Origin: an uncultured Alistipes sp.
Lineage (GTDB): Bacteria > Bacteroidota > Bacteroidia > Bacteroidales > Rikenellaceae
NCBI RefSeq assembly: GCF_963931675.1
Contig: NZ_OZ007039.1
Location: forward strand, 1,459,657 to 1,523,656
Length of the DNA stretch: 64,000 nt
Direction: 5' to 3'
Positions 55,528 through 64,000 of the stretch are shown in pieces. A program made the translations under genes and the position numbers. The stretch's first letter is position 1, and each line of letters opens with the position of its first letter. Under the pieces are notes generated by a model. That model had not been told where the DNA came from. It searched no databases and was given only the letters and a program-made list of their open reading frames with translations.

Positions 55528-57367
55528 CCTTGAGCATCGTCTTGTGGACGCAAATCGGTTCCGCACGCAAGTTCTCGATCACGTAGCGGCCCATGTCGGC
55601 CGGGACCACCACCATATCCATGTATTCGGCATCGAAATAGCGCTCGGGATGATCGACGGAACGGATCCGGATGTGTTCGCCGTCGACAAGCGTCAGCACG
55701 TGGAACCGTCCGCAGGTATCGTCCTCGATCTGCTTCTCGAACTCCAGACGGCGGAGCGTGAAGTAGAGCAGGTCGTGCTCCCCGACGATGTATTCGGCCC
55801 AGCCGTCACCTCCACGGACCTGGCGCGGCTGCTGGACGATGTTCCGGCGCACCCAGCTCGTCCGGCGCTCGCGGACCAGATTCCGCTCGCCGTGCCACGT
55901 GTGAATCGGACGCGGCTTGCCGTCGAAGTCTGGACGCAGGTAGTCGTAGAGTTTGTAGGTATAGGAGCCGATCGTGAGGCTGCCGATCTCCAGAACCACC
56001 TGGTTGCGGCCCGACGAGTGGACCGTCCCCGCGGGAATCATCACCTGAAGACCCGGCTTCGAATCCTCGTAGCTCACGTACTTCAGGTAATCCACCGGCT
56101 TGTACTCCTTGTCAGCCAACTTGATGTCGCGGATGAAGGCGTCGATGTCGGCATCGTCACGGAATCCGATGAAGGTCTTGGCATGGTGTCCCGCCACGAC
56201 CACGTAGTAGCTCTCGTCCTGGCGTCCCAGTTCATCGTAGTTGTCATGGTTGTACTGCGCGCCGGAGTGGACCTGGATCGACATGTTTCCCGTGCTGTGG
56301 TACGAGTCGTCGTAGTTGAAGCGGATCGGGAAGTAACCGCCGAACTTCTCGACGCAACGGGCGCCCATGATCGCTTCGCCCTCCCGCTGCACGAAGGAGA
56401 AGAACGGGAACTCCAACTGCTCGGCCCCGGCCTCGACCACGATGCTTACCTCCATGGGAATCAGGTCGAAGACCCAGGCGCAGTTGCGCATCGTATCGGG
56501 CAGATTGCGAAGTTTCTTGACGTAGGTACCGCCCCAGACGCCCTCCAGATAGACGGGCTTGCAACGGAACGGATAGGTGGCCAGGGCCGCCAAAATCTGC
56601 TCCAGCGCCTTGCGGGGGATCAACTGGAGGTGGTCCGGGCGGTCCGAAGCGACGTAATAGTCGAGCAGGCCCTCTCGCAGCAGTTCCCCGCGCAGGTGCA
56701 CCGCCATCTCGAAATCGGCGTAATAGCAGCGGCGGATCACCTGATTGGCCGGCTGTGCGGTCCGGTCGCCCAGGTTGGCATACTGGCCCCGGCGGATGCG
56801 GAGAATCGACTCCTTGGGCGTCACGTCGAAGTAGCACCGCACGTCGTAGAGGTCCCGCATCCGCGGCATCAGGCAGCCGCTGCCATAGACGACCACCACG
56901 CGGCGCGAGCCGTCCGAAGGCCGGAGCGCAGCGATCCGCAGGCGGAAATCCTCCGCATTGGTCTCATCCAGCAGCGCCTCGTAGCCGCCCCGAAAGATGC
57001 GTCCGTAGAGCAGCGTCGGGTCCTTCTCCCGATCCCACTCCAGCAGCGGGTCGATCAGATCGCGGATCTCCTGCTCCGACTTGAAGGCCGCGCGGAAATC
57101 GACCGCCTCCAGCCCGATGTTCCGGAGCTTCAACTGCTGCGACAGCAGGTTGATCATCCGCGACCAGTCGGCCGTGGCGTAACCGTCGAAAGCAACGACG
57201 AGATTCCGGCCCGGCGCGGCATCCATGCGTGCGGCAAACTCCGCAGCCAGTGCCGTTGCGGCCTTGAGCGTTCCGCCGACGACGGACTCGACGGCCTCGG
57301 CCGGAAGTTGCGGGCGGTTGACGGCCCGGGGATCGTCGTACGGGAAGGGATTGTACATGAAACTCAT
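55508..57367 (-). CDS. Class I mannose-6-phosphate isomerase-like protein with N-terminal extension
   Basis: A 619-residue protein. Residues about 275-480 form a cupin with GVWGGTYVKKL and a Zn-site pattern (PAGTVHSSGRNQVVLEIG, carrying His and Glu) as in type I phosphomannose isomerases. The N-terminal 260 residues contain NLVVAFDGYATADWSRMI and VVVYGSGCLM, resembling a kinase-like alpha/beta fold but without an intact P-loop. It may isomerise or bind a sugar phosphate made by the ROK protein. It overlaps the ROK gene start by 20 bases and follows the isomerase gene by 25 bases. Confidence 0.75.
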   Translation of the reverse strand: MSFMYNPFPYDDPRAVNRPQLPAEAVESVVGGTLKAATALAAEFAARMDAAPGRNLVVAFDGYATADWSRMINLLSQQLKLRNIGLEAVDFRAAFKSEQEIRDLIDPLLEWDREKDPTLLYGRIFRGGYEALLDETNAEDFRLRIAALRPSDGSRRVVVVYGSGCLMPRMRDLYDVRCYFDVTPKESILRIRRGQYANLGDRTAQPANQVIRRCYYADFEMAVHLRGELLREGLLDYYVASDRPDHLQLIPRKALEQILAALATYPFRCKPVYLEGVWGGTYVKKLRNLPDTMRNCAWVFDLIPMEVSIVVEAGAEQLEFPFFSFVQREGEAIMGARCVEKFGGYFPIRFNYDDSYHSTGNMSIQVHSGAQYNHDNYDELGRQDESYYVVVAGHHAKTFIGFRDDADIDAFIRDIKLADKEYKPVDYLKYVSYEDSKPGLQVMIPAGTVHSSGRNQVVLEIGSLTIGSYTYKLYDYLRPDFDGKPRPIHTWHGERNLVRERRTSWVRRNIVQQPRQVRGGDGWAEYIVGEHDLLYFTLRRLEFEKQIEDDTCGRFHVLTLVDGEHIRIRSVDHPERYFDAEYMDMVVVPADMGRYVIENLRAEPICVHKTMLKDGFDRE

Positions 57368-57392
57368 GACTCTGATTGTATTTAAGGGTTAA

Positions 57393-58835
57393 TCAAACAA
57401 TTGCGTGATATTCGAAGTCCATGATTCCGGCGAGCATCTCCAGTTCGCGCAGATAGTCGCCGTCGACCAGTGCGAAATGCTGCGTGGTGCCGATCTTCAG
57501 GATCTGCTCGAAGAGACGCTCCACGGGAACCACCGGACGGAAAATACTGTGGGAATAGGTCGCCAGGATGTGATCCCCTTCGAGCGAGTCGACCAGCGTG
57601 GCAACCAGTTTGTAGCGGCCGTCGCACTCCACAAGCTGCGCCATGGTCTTGCGTCCCGGCGAGATGCGGTACCAGGCGAACGGAGCACCGGCATACTTGT
57701 AGCTCGTCTTGGCGAAGCGCACGTCGCGGGCGATAACCACGTTCTGCTGCCAGGCCGGGTCGTTGTGGTCGTTCGGGCCCGCATGACCGCCCGCAAAGGT
57801 GCCGTAGTCGGTCTCGATGTGGAACGGTTCGAGGAAATTGACATGCCTGCCCGAGATCAGTTTCAGCAGATAGGTGATCAAACCCGCGCCGATGTCGGCC
57901 TCGGGAACCAGCACCGAGCAGTTCTCGTTGAACCACGGGTGGTAGAACCCGGCCCGCAGCCCCACCAGCTCGAACATCGCACGGTCGATGTCGTTGAAGA
58001 CCATCACGTCGATGTCCGAGCGTTCGGCCATCTTCGCCAGCCCGATCGAGGCGCGGACCGACGCCTCGAACTTGTCGCGCGCCACGTCATCCATCATCCG
58101 GTAGCGCGAAGTCAGGGCGTCGCAGTAGCCCTTGAGCTCCGCCGCACTCACGGCGTCGATCACCTCGCCGTAGACCGAATAGGGCAGGAAACGGATCTCG
58201 GGACCCAGTTTGGTGAAGAGATCGTAGGGGTCGATGTAGGTCGACCACATGGCCTCGTTGTAGTTGGCCAGCAGTCCCAGGTTCGACTGCCGGAGGATGG
58301 CACGGGCACGTGCCGCCGAGGCAAAGAGCCTGATCTCGCCGGTCACCTCCTCGCGCGAGCCCATTACCACACGAACGTGCCGACGGCCCGTGCGGGGCAC
58401 CGACCCCGACGCTTCGAGCGAACCCACGAGCGTCCCGGCGCAGAGATAGTCAATGAAGTCGTCCTCGTCGAGCGTGTCCCGGAACGAGACATGGTCCCGG
58501 GCGACATTCACGAAGAGAACCGGCACCTCGGGCATGTCACGCAGGAAGCGGATCCAGGCGAAATCCTCCGACCAGGAGAGAAACTCCGCAATCACGAAGT
58601 CGACCTTCTCCATGTAGAAGCGATCCATGGCCGCCTGAGCCTCCTCCTTCTCGTAGACGATCCCCGGGAACACCACGTCGAGAAAATCCAACGTCCCGAG
58701 CATCTTCTCCACGTCGGCGCTCTTGCGTTCGGCATACGTCCCGCGTTTCAATCCTTCACCCAGCATCTTGAAGCGGGGCGACGCGATCAGCAGCAATCCT
58801 GCCTTCGCTTTTCTGGTTTTCAGGTTACTGTTCAT
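57393..58835 (-). CDS. L-fucose/L-arabinose isomerase-family protein
   Basis: A 480-residue cytoplasmic protein with the three-part layout of AraA/FucI-like isomerases: an N-terminal Rossmann-like part (GLLLIASPRFKMLGEG), a central part with DVMVFNDIDRAMFELVG, and a C-terminal beta part with NFLEPFHIETDYGTFAGGHAGPNDHND. The His/Glu residues of that last segment fit a metal-bound ketol isomerase site. It is not a close match to a named isomerase, so the sugar is unknown. It overlaps the MFS gene end by 11 bases and sits in the minus-strand operon. Confidence 0.75.
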   Translation of the reverse strand: MNSNLKTRKAKAGLLLIASPRFKMLGEGLKRGTYAERKSADVEKMLGTLDFLDVVFPGIVYEKEEAQAAMDRFYMEKVDFVIAEFLSWSEDFAWIRFLRDMPEVPVLFVNVARDHVSFRDTLDEDDFIDYLCAGTLVGSLEASGSVPRTGRRHVRVVMGSREEVTGEIRLFASAARARAILRQSNLGLLANYNEAMWSTYIDPYDLFTKLGPEIRFLPYSVYGEVIDAVSAAELKGYCDALTSRYRMMDDVARDKFEASVRASIGLAKMAERSDIDVMVFNDIDRAMFELVGLRAGFYHPWFNENCSVLVPEADIGAGLITYLLKLISGRHVNFLEPFHIETDYGTFAGGHAGPNDHNDPAWQQNVVIARDVRFAKTSYKYAGAPFAWYRISPGRKTMAQLVECDGRYKLVATLVDSLEGDHILATYSHSIFRPVVPVERLFEQILKIGTTQHFALVDGDYLRELEMLAGIMDFEYHAIV

Positions 58836-60096
58836 GTTCTATTTTGTTGTAGTCTTTCAGATAGAAAAGTTTGGCGCCCAGCACCATGACCGCTCCGCAC
58901 ACGAGCCAGACAACGGCCAGCATCGAGATGCCGAACGACAGCCCGGCAGCCTGCTTCACGGCACCCAGCACCACGGGAGCCAGAGCCCCGATTCCGAATC
59001 CGACCATCATCATCAGGCTCGAAGCCGACGAGTGATAACGCGGCGGGATGACGTCGTAAAGCACCGTATAGGTATTGGCGTCGAAGAAGGCCCGGGCGAA
59101 TCCGAACCCGGCGAACCCGACGTAAATCACCCACAGCGTCGCCGAATTGCCCATCAGCAGGATGAACGGCACGGCTGCCAAAAGTCCGAAACCCTGCATG
59201 GCCATTCGCCAGGCGGGATGCAGCCGTCCGAGTTTGTCCGAAAGACGCCCGGCCAGCAGAACCCCGAAGAAGGCAAACAGGTGGGTGTAGAACATCGAGT
59301 GGAATCCGGCCCCCGAGAGGTCCATGTCGAAGCGCTCGAAGAGGTAGGTGGGCATCCAGGTCAGGTAACCCGTCAGCACGAAGATCAGGCCCGCAAAGCA
59401 GACGGTAAGGATCAGGGCCGTCGGGGTGGTGAATACCATCCGGAAGCCCTCCAGAAGTTTCGGTTTGGGAGCCGACGAGTCTGCAGCAACGGCCTTCGAC
59501 GGCTCCTCCCGCTTGTCCTTCAGGCGCACGGCCATCACGATGCCGTGGATGACACCGATGGCGCCGAACACGTAGAAGGCGCTGCGCCAGCCCCACAGTT
59601 GGCCGATATATCCAGCGGCGTAACCGCTGATGATGATCCCGATGTAATAGGCCGTCTGGTGCACCGACATGGCAAAGGCCCGGGTCCGGTCGTGATACTG
59701 CGCCAGCAGTGAGTAGTTCGCCGGGCCGAAGAAGGCTTCACCGCCTCCCGTGGCGACGCTCCGCATCAGCACGAGCATCAGGAAGCCGTTGCAGAGGCCC
59801 GTGAACATCGTGGCGACGCTCCAGAAGAGGATGCTGCCCGTGACGATCCATTTCCGGCTGAAACGGTCGCCAACCAGACCTCCGATCGGCACCAGCACGG
59901 CGTAGAACAGATTGAAGATCGTGGCAATGGAGCCGATAGCCACATCGCTCAGCCCCAAATCCTCGCGGATAAGCGGGAGCACCACATTGAAAACCTGACG
60001 GTCCGCCTGGTTGAGCAGGTAGGCAACCCACAGCAAAGCCAGAACTTCCCATTTGTAATTCGAGCGTTTTTTACGCCCGTCACACGCAGTCGTCAT
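58825..60096 (-). CDS. MFS transporter (sugar/sugar-acid type)
   Basis: A 423-residue protein with twelve hydrophobic segments in two halves. VAYLLNQADRQVFNVVLPLI and GDRFSRKWIVTGS (the loop 2-3 motif) match the major facilitator group that includes hexuronate and sugar-acid carriers. It would move the sugar released in the periplasm into the cytoplasm, where the downstream isomerase, sugar-phosphate isomerase and ROK proteins act. It follows the glycosidase gene after a 19-base gap. Confidence 0.9.
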   Translation of the reverse strand: MTTACDGRKKRSNYKWEVLALLWVAYLLNQADRQVFNVVLPLIREDLGLSDVAIGSIATIFNLFYAVLVPIGGLVGDRFSRKWIVTGSILFWSVATMFTGLCNGFLMLVLMRSVATGGGEAFFGPANYSLLAQYHDRTRAFAMSVHQTAYYIGIIISGYAAGYIGQLWGWRSAFYVFGAIGVIHGIVMAVRLKDKREEPSKAVAADSSAPKPKLLEGFRMVFTTPTALILTVCFAGLIFVLTGYLTWMPTYLFERFDMDLSGAGFHSMFYTHLFAFFGVLLAGRLSDKLGRLHPAWRMAMQGFGLLAAVPFILLMGNSATLWVIYVGFAGFGFARAFFDANTYTVLYDVIPPRYHSSASSLMMMVGFGIGALAPVVLGAVKQAAGLSFGISMLAVVWLVCGAVMVLGAKLFYLKDYNKIEHEQ

Positions 60097-60115
60097 CGTC
60101 TATCGGCAAATTGAA

Positions 60116-61594
60116 TCAGTACAACATATCCACGCTCGATCCGGCAGCCCGGCGTTCCGCCGCCGCACCCTGGAACGGGACGGCACTGCGTTCGATGAGC
60201 AGCATCGGAGCGTCCCAGACCGGACAGCCGGTGAACTTCATCCGCCCGCCGTCGCGGTTTCCGTGAGGTTGGGGCAGTTCGAAGATGCGGCCCGTGATGG
60301 GCTCCACCAGCACCGGATCCTTCAGCGAAAGGCCCTCGACACTCAGCTCGACCCGGTCCCAGGCGAGTTCATCCGACGGGATGCGGTCGGCATACCAGAA
60401 CATCACGCCGATCGGCGTATCGGCCGTATCAGCCAGTTCGACAAGCGCGATCTCCCGCGCCGTATTGGCCGAGAAGGCGGGGTGTCCGGCAGCCTTCACC
60501 CCGGCGTGCAGCAGGTTGACCATGTGCTGCATGGCGTGGTACGAGGGGCGCTTGTAAACCACCTGCTTCAACAGGTTGGCCCGCAGCAGCCCGAACGACT
60601 GGAGCATATTGGGATACTGGTTGTCGATGATGGCGAAGATCGACGAGCGGATCCCCAGCGCGAAATCGTTGGCCAGGCGGCGCGCCACCCATTTGGCCTG
60701 GCTATACTCGCTCCACTCGTGGTAACGCAGGGCATGGGCCCACTCCAGCACCGAAGGGCATCCGCTCTCACCCGAGAAGAGGCGTATCCGCGGATCATAC
60801 GAGGCCACGAACCTGGCCAACGCCTCGATCCCAGGCGTCGCATCATCGGGATTTTCATGATAGGGGTGGAAGCTCACATAGTCGATCAATCCGAGTTTGT
60901 TCCGCTCACGCAGAATATCCAGCACCTTGCCCGTAAAGTCGACCGGCATCCGCGAAAGCCCGAATCCGATGATGACGGCTTCAGGGTCCACCTTGCGGAC
61001 CGCCTCCGCCGTGCGGATCAACAGTTCGGCATAAGCCGCCGACTGGTCTGCCCCCTGCAGGTTGGGTTCGTTCCAGACCTCCCACTCGTGCACCCGATCC
61101 TTGTAACGCTCCACAACCGCCGTCACGTAGCGCTCCCAGGCCTGCAGCGTCGGCTCATCGGTGAAAATCCGCGATCCCAGGCTCTTCTGCGCCCCGTAAA
61201 CCGGATTCCCGTAGGCCAGGCACATCCACGGACGGACCCCCTCTTCGCAAAGGCCGTCGACCGCTTCATCGAGCCATCCGAAATCGTAGCGGCCCTTCTT
61301 CTGCTCGCAACGCGCCCAGCCGCTCTGGATGCGCGCAGCGCCAACCCCCAGCTCCCCCACATAGGGCTTGTAGGCCGAAAAATCGGCATACTCCCGGTCG
61401 AGGCATTCGCATCCGACCGACCAGCGGGGATTCGCAAGTTCCCGCGACGACCGCGTCTCGATACGGCCGACAAGCTCCAACTCAGGCGAAACAGACTGCA
61501 TCTGCTTCCAGGTCAACGACCAATGCTGCGCCAAAACGGCCGAAGGAAGACTCGCTCCCAGAAGAACGGCAAGGAAAGTTTTTTTCATTTTCAA
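60116..61594 (-). CDS. Exported clan GH-A glycoside hydrolase (GH39-like)
   Basis: A 492-residue protein with a signal peptide (TFLAVLLGASLPSAVLAQ). The TIM barrel shows EWEVWNEPN with the acid/base Glu, near residues 170-178, and LFSGESGCPS with the nucleophile Glu, near residues 270-279. This spacing fits clan GH-A families such as GH39 or GH5. YVSFHPYHENPDD lies between. It is the first gene of the minus-strand sugar operon, under the TATATTTG promoter with the shared operator. Specificity (xyloside, iduronide, arabinoside or other) is not determinable. Confidence 0.82.
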   Translation of the reverse strand: MKMKKTFLAVLLGASLPSAVLAQHWSLTWKQMQSVSPELELVGRIETRSSRELANPRWSVGCECLDREYADFSAYKPYVGELGVGAARIQSGWARCEQKKGRYDFGWLDEAVDGLCEEGVRPWMCLAYGNPVYGAQKSLGSRIFTDEPTLQAWERYVTAVVERYKDRVHEWEVWNEPNLQGADQSAAYAELLIRTAEAVRKVDPEAVIIGFGLSRMPVDFTGKVLDILRERNKLGLIDYVSFHPYHENPDDATPGIEALARFVASYDPRIRLFSGESGCPSVLEWAHALRYHEWSEYSQAKWVARRLANDFALGIRSSIFAIIDNQYPNMLQSFGLLRANLLKQVVYKRPSYHAMQHMVNLLHAGVKAAGHPAFSANTAREIALVELADTADTPIGVMFWYADRIPSDELAWDRVELSVEGLSLKDPVLVEPITGRIFELPQPHGNRDGGRMKFTGCPVWDAPMLLIERSAVPFQGAAAERRAAGSSVDMLY

Positions 61595-61616
61595 AGTCGG
61601 TTAACAGTTTTTTTCA

Positions 61617-61624
61617 TATCTTTG
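61617..61624 (+). promoter_or_regulatory. -7 box of the GntR-type regulator gene
   Basis: TATCTTTG fits TAnnTTTG. It lies 123 bases before the regulator ATG, and operator sites 3 and 4 fall inside that leader, consistent with autoregulation. Confidence 0.6.
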
Positions 61625-61641
61625 TAACACGCAACATAAAA

Positions 61642-61656
61642 GTTGTGAGGTGTGGT
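61642..61656 (+). promoter_or_regulatory. Operator site 3
   Basis: GTTGTGAGGTGTGGT, 13-14 of 15 to the consensus GTTGTGTRGTGTGGT. It lies 17 bases downstream of the regulator's -7 box. Confidence 0.65.
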
Positions 61657-61672
61657 CTTCTCTATGAGGAGT

Positions 61673-61687
61673 GTTGTGTAGTGTGGT
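61673..61687 (+). promoter_or_regulatory. Operator site 4
   Basis: GTTGTGTAGTGTGGT, exactly the consensus. It lies just downstream (minus strand) of the TATATTTG box of the glycosidase operon. Confidence 0.7.
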
Positions 61688-61688
61688 G

Positions 61689-61718
61689 CAAATATAGGCA
61701 TTTTTTTAGACATTCCAA
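61689..61718 (-). promoter_or_regulatory. Promoter of the glycosidase-transporter-isomerase operon
   Basis: On the minus strand TATATTTG (61689-61696) with TTGG (61715-61718) 18 bases upstream. The operator follows immediately, as at susCD. Confidence 0.7.
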
Positions 61719-61747
61719 GATTTATTTCACTTTTTTAAACGACTGAT

Positions 61748-62782
61748 ATGCCGGAAAAGATTAAAATCGACCAGGAAAGTCAGACTCCGGTCTACAAGCA
61801 GATCGTCGGACAGGTCGAGCAACTGGTACGCAGCGGAGAATACCCCGAAGGGTATCTGTTACCCTCAATGAACGAACTCTCGGCATTGCTCGACATCTCG
61901 AAGGAGACCGTGAAAAAGGCTTACTCCATACTCCGGAACAAGGGCTGCATCGATGCAAAACAGGGTAAAGGTTTCTACGTAGCCGCTACCGGTACGTCGA
62001 ACAAACTCAACATTCTGCTGCTGTTCGACAAACTGAGCACCTACAAGCAGGTGCTCTTCAACTCCTTCGCCGAAGAGATCGGGGATGCCGCCGAGGTAAC
62101 TATCCGCCTCCACAACCAGAATGTGGACCTGCTGGAATACTACATCGACGAGAATCTCGACCTGTTCGACTACTACGTCATCACACCCCACTTCCCGCTC
62201 GATGCCGTCACGCAGAAACGGGTGCTGAAGATTCTCACACGCATCCCCAACCGCAAGCTGATCATGGTCGACTACTGGATGAAGGCGCTCCCGGGAAACT
62301 ACGGCGCCGTCTACCAGGATTTCGACAACGACGCCTACGAAGGACTGGGGTACGGACTCAAAAAACTCAAAAGCTATTCGAAACTCAACGTCGTGACGCT
62401 CCCTTCGAGCCTCTACTACTCCTCGGTGAGCAAGGCCGTGGAGCGTTTCTGCCGTGACAACGATATCGCCGTGGAGTTCCACACGAAGATCACCCCGGAG
62501 ATCATCCGCGAAAAGGAGGTATACCTGATCCTCAACAGCCAATACGACCTCGGACTGATCGAACTCGTGCGCCGGGCCCGGGAGCTGAACTACAAGGTGG
62601 GACGCGACATCAGCATTATCTCCTACAACGAGTCGCCGATCAACGAAATCATCCTCAACGGACTGACCACCATCTCGACCGATTTCCGGCAGATGGGTAT
62701 CCTGGTTGCGCGGATGATTCTCGACAAGGCCCCGGCCAAGATCAAATGCGACTTCCAGATGATCCGCCGCAATACGTTCTGA
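61748..62782 (+). CDS. GntR/LacI-hybrid transcriptional regulator
   Basis: A 344-residue protein. An N-terminal GntR-type winged helix (about 12-75, TPVYKQIVGQVEQLVRSGEY then SKETVKKAYSILRNKG) is followed by a periplasmic-binding-protein-like sensor domain (about 85-344, NILLLFDKLSTYKQVLF, ... YVITPHF, ... ISIISYNESPINEIIL). This architecture (AraR-like) binds a sugar effector. It is divergent from the glycosidase operon; four copies of a 15-base site lie at the starts of the locus's transcription units. It is the most likely controller of the whole locus. Confidence 0.9.
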   Translation: MPEKIKIDQESQTPVYKQIVGQVEQLVRSGEYPEGYLLPSMNELSALLDISKETVKKAYSILRNKGCIDAKQGKGFYVAATGTSNKLNILLLFDKLSTYKQVLFNSFAEEIGDAAEVTIRLHNQNVDLLEYYIDENLDLFDYYVITPHFPLDAVTQKRVLKILTRIPNRKLIMVDYWMKALPGNYGAVYQDFDNDAYEGLGYGLKKLKSYSKLNVVTLPSSLYYSSVSKAVERFCRDNDIAVEFHTKITPEIIREKEVYLILNSQYDLGLIELVRRARELNYKVGRDISIISYNESPINEIILNGLTTISTDFRQMGILVARMILDKAPAKIKCDFQMIRRNTF

Positions 62783-62784
62783 AA

Positions 62785-63400
62785 CTCCCTCCGGCAGAAG
62801 GCCGGGACTACGGCAAGAACGACAAGGGATTCTACAACGACATCTTCGCACCGGGCCGGGCCGTCGCCTCGCTGTGGCAGATACTCAGCCCCGAACGCGT
62901 CAGCGACTTCTTTGCCCGAATGCTCGCCGAGGCGGGTTTCGGGAAGATCACGGTCCGGGCCCTCCGGTAATTCGACGCTGACGCGCGCAACGTCATCAAG
63001 CGCAGCGACCGTATCCGCGAGATCCGCATCCTCGACCGTACGACGGGGCGCACGGAGCGTTACCGCGGACGGATTCATCGACGCCACCTATGAGGGAGAC
63101 TTGAGCGCTGCAGCCGGAGTGCCGTTCCGCCTCGGGCGCGAAGGGGCCGACGAATACGGCGAACCGCGCGCTGGAAAGATCTACCGCGGAAGCACGGCCC
63201 CAACGGCAAAGGCTCGACCTACGAGGGCGACAGTACGATCCAGGCCTACAACTATCGGCTCTGCCTGACCGACGCCCCGCAGAACCGGCTGCCAATCCCC
63301 AAACCGCGGCGTTACGACCGCGAAGAGTTCGCCTCGCTCTCGGCGACGTCTTCGAGAGGGGGGCAATACGGATGCCCTTTCCCTCCAAGCGGATTCGGCC
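62785..63400 (+). pseudogene. Decayed FAD-dependent oxidoreductase (PF12831 type)
   Basis: The protein is readable only by switching frames. Segment 1 (to TAA 62970) has SLWQILSPERVSDFFARMLAEAG. Segment 2 (about 62971-63066) has NVIKRSDRIREIRILDRTTG. Segment 3 has ADGFIDATYEGDLSAAAG followed by VPFRLGREG. Segment 4 has QAYNYRLCLTDAPQNRLPIP then KPRRYDREEF. The order and content follow FAD-dependent oxidoreductases of the xanthan-lyase-associated family. The N-terminal FAD-binding GxGxxG part is missing. At least three disruptions make it non-functional. Confidence 0.75.
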
Positions 63401-63459
63401 GCAACCGGCCGCGAATCGCCGCCGGGGAGCGGACCGTCATCCCGGGCGACGTGTGAGGT

Positions 63460-64000
63460 ATGGCCAAGATCACGAGCAAGACCCGCCTGCCAAATGCCAA
63501 GATGTATGCCGACAGCCAGTGGATCCTGCCCAAAGACCCAAAACACTACAAGTAGCTCCCCGAGGCAAAGGAGTATGCTGATCAGGGCTACTCGTGGCAG
63601 ACCCGGCTCTGGGTCGACACCATTTTCAAGATCACCGACCTTCAGGCTCGGGTCTATCTGGTTACGGGCGACCGCAAATACATCGACCGTGCTGCGCGTG
63701 AGATGGTCCTCTACCTCAACCGCATCCAGCGCTCCAACAGAATCTTCTCCCACCACACCGAGCCCCCTACTTCCAGGGCCGCGGAGACGGCTGGATGGCC
63801 GTCGGAATGGCCGAGATACTGCGGATGCTGCCCAAGGACAACCCCGACCTGCCGCGAATCCGCACCGCCTACGAACTGATGATGTCGACGCTGCTGCGCT
63901 ACCAGGCCTGCGACGGCATGTGGCGTCAGATCATCGACAACCCGAACACCTGGAAGGAGACCTCCTCGACGGCCTTGTTCTCCTATGCCATGGCCCTCGG
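63460..64000 (+). pseudogene. Decayed GH105/GH88-type unsaturated glycuronyl hydrolase (runs off window)
   Basis: It reads KTRLPNAKMYADSQWILPKD, a premature TAG at 63553-63555, then in the same frame SWQTRLWVDTIFKITDLQAR and YIDRAAREMVLYLNRIQ. A one-base loss in the C5 run near 63765-63769 shifts the frame, which resumes as GRGDGWMAVGMAEILRML, YQACDGMWRQIID and ETSSTALFSYAMAL. These are the hallmarks of GH105 (YteR-like) (alpha/alpha)6 enzymes, which remove terminal unsaturated uronates. The end lies beyond 64000. Confidence 0.8.

Overview
The window looks like a chromosome segment of a gut-type Bacteroidota, most likely an Alistipes-like member of the Bacteroidales. Reasons: a TonB-dependent SusC/SusD pair, BACON and DUF5689-type lipoproteins, repeated Bacteroidota promoter boxes (TAnnTTTG, in several places with TTTG about 19 bases upstream), a GC-rich coding background, and a GT3-phosphorylase fusion in a glycogen cluster. 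The genus is an inference from composition and gene content.

Layout. 1-143 is the tail of an unidentified gene. 442-9688 (minus) is a glycogen/alpha-glucan operon: GT3-phosphorylase fusion, debranching enzyme, GT4 transferase, GH57 enzyme. 9845-21400 is core housekeeping: hemW, pckA, a serine hydrolase, pyrH-tlpA-frr, dxs, yaaA, a radical SAM protein and a dicarboxylate-type symporter. 21399-26842 is an AT-rich 5.4 kb integrated element bounded by a 14-bp direct repeat. It carries an excisionase-like HTH gene, a Rep-like gene, an IS481-family insertion, an unknown lipoprotein-like gene and a tyrosine integrase. 26961-28458 holds an alpha-oxoamine synthase family gene and tRNA-Gly(GCC). 28460-30600 is an AT-rich patch with a CPBP protease gene and broken mobile-element genes (integrase tail, relaxase head, a GLUG-like fragment).

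30605-32804 is a phenylalanine/chorismate operon (prephenate dehydratase, DAHP synthase-chorismate mutase). It is preceded by a complete candidate attenuator: promoter, a 30-residue Phe/Tyr-rich leader peptide and a terminator. 33033-37686 is a two-component system followed by a Pit-type phosphate transporter. 37889-41574 holds a DUF2721 protein, pyruvate formate-lyase and its activase.

41665-62782 is one large polysaccharide/sugar utilisation locus. It has a lipoprotein-endonuclease operon, a susCD operon with two further enzymes, an opposing operon (GH-A glycosidase, MFS transporter, isomerase, mannose-6-phosphate-isomerase-like protein, ROK protein), and a GntR/LacI-type hybrid regulator. 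A 15-base motif (GTTGTGTRGTGTGGT) recurs at the start of these transcription units and is probably the regulator's operator. The susC gene is out of frame at a G10 tract. From 62785 to the end the DNA holds decayed copies of a FAD-dependent oxidoreductase and a GH105 hydrolase.

The most novel candidates are the pheA leader attenuator, the Rep/integrase element with 11-bp-phased repeats and an IS inside a perfect palindrome, and the single-operator locus with a possibly phase-variable SusC.
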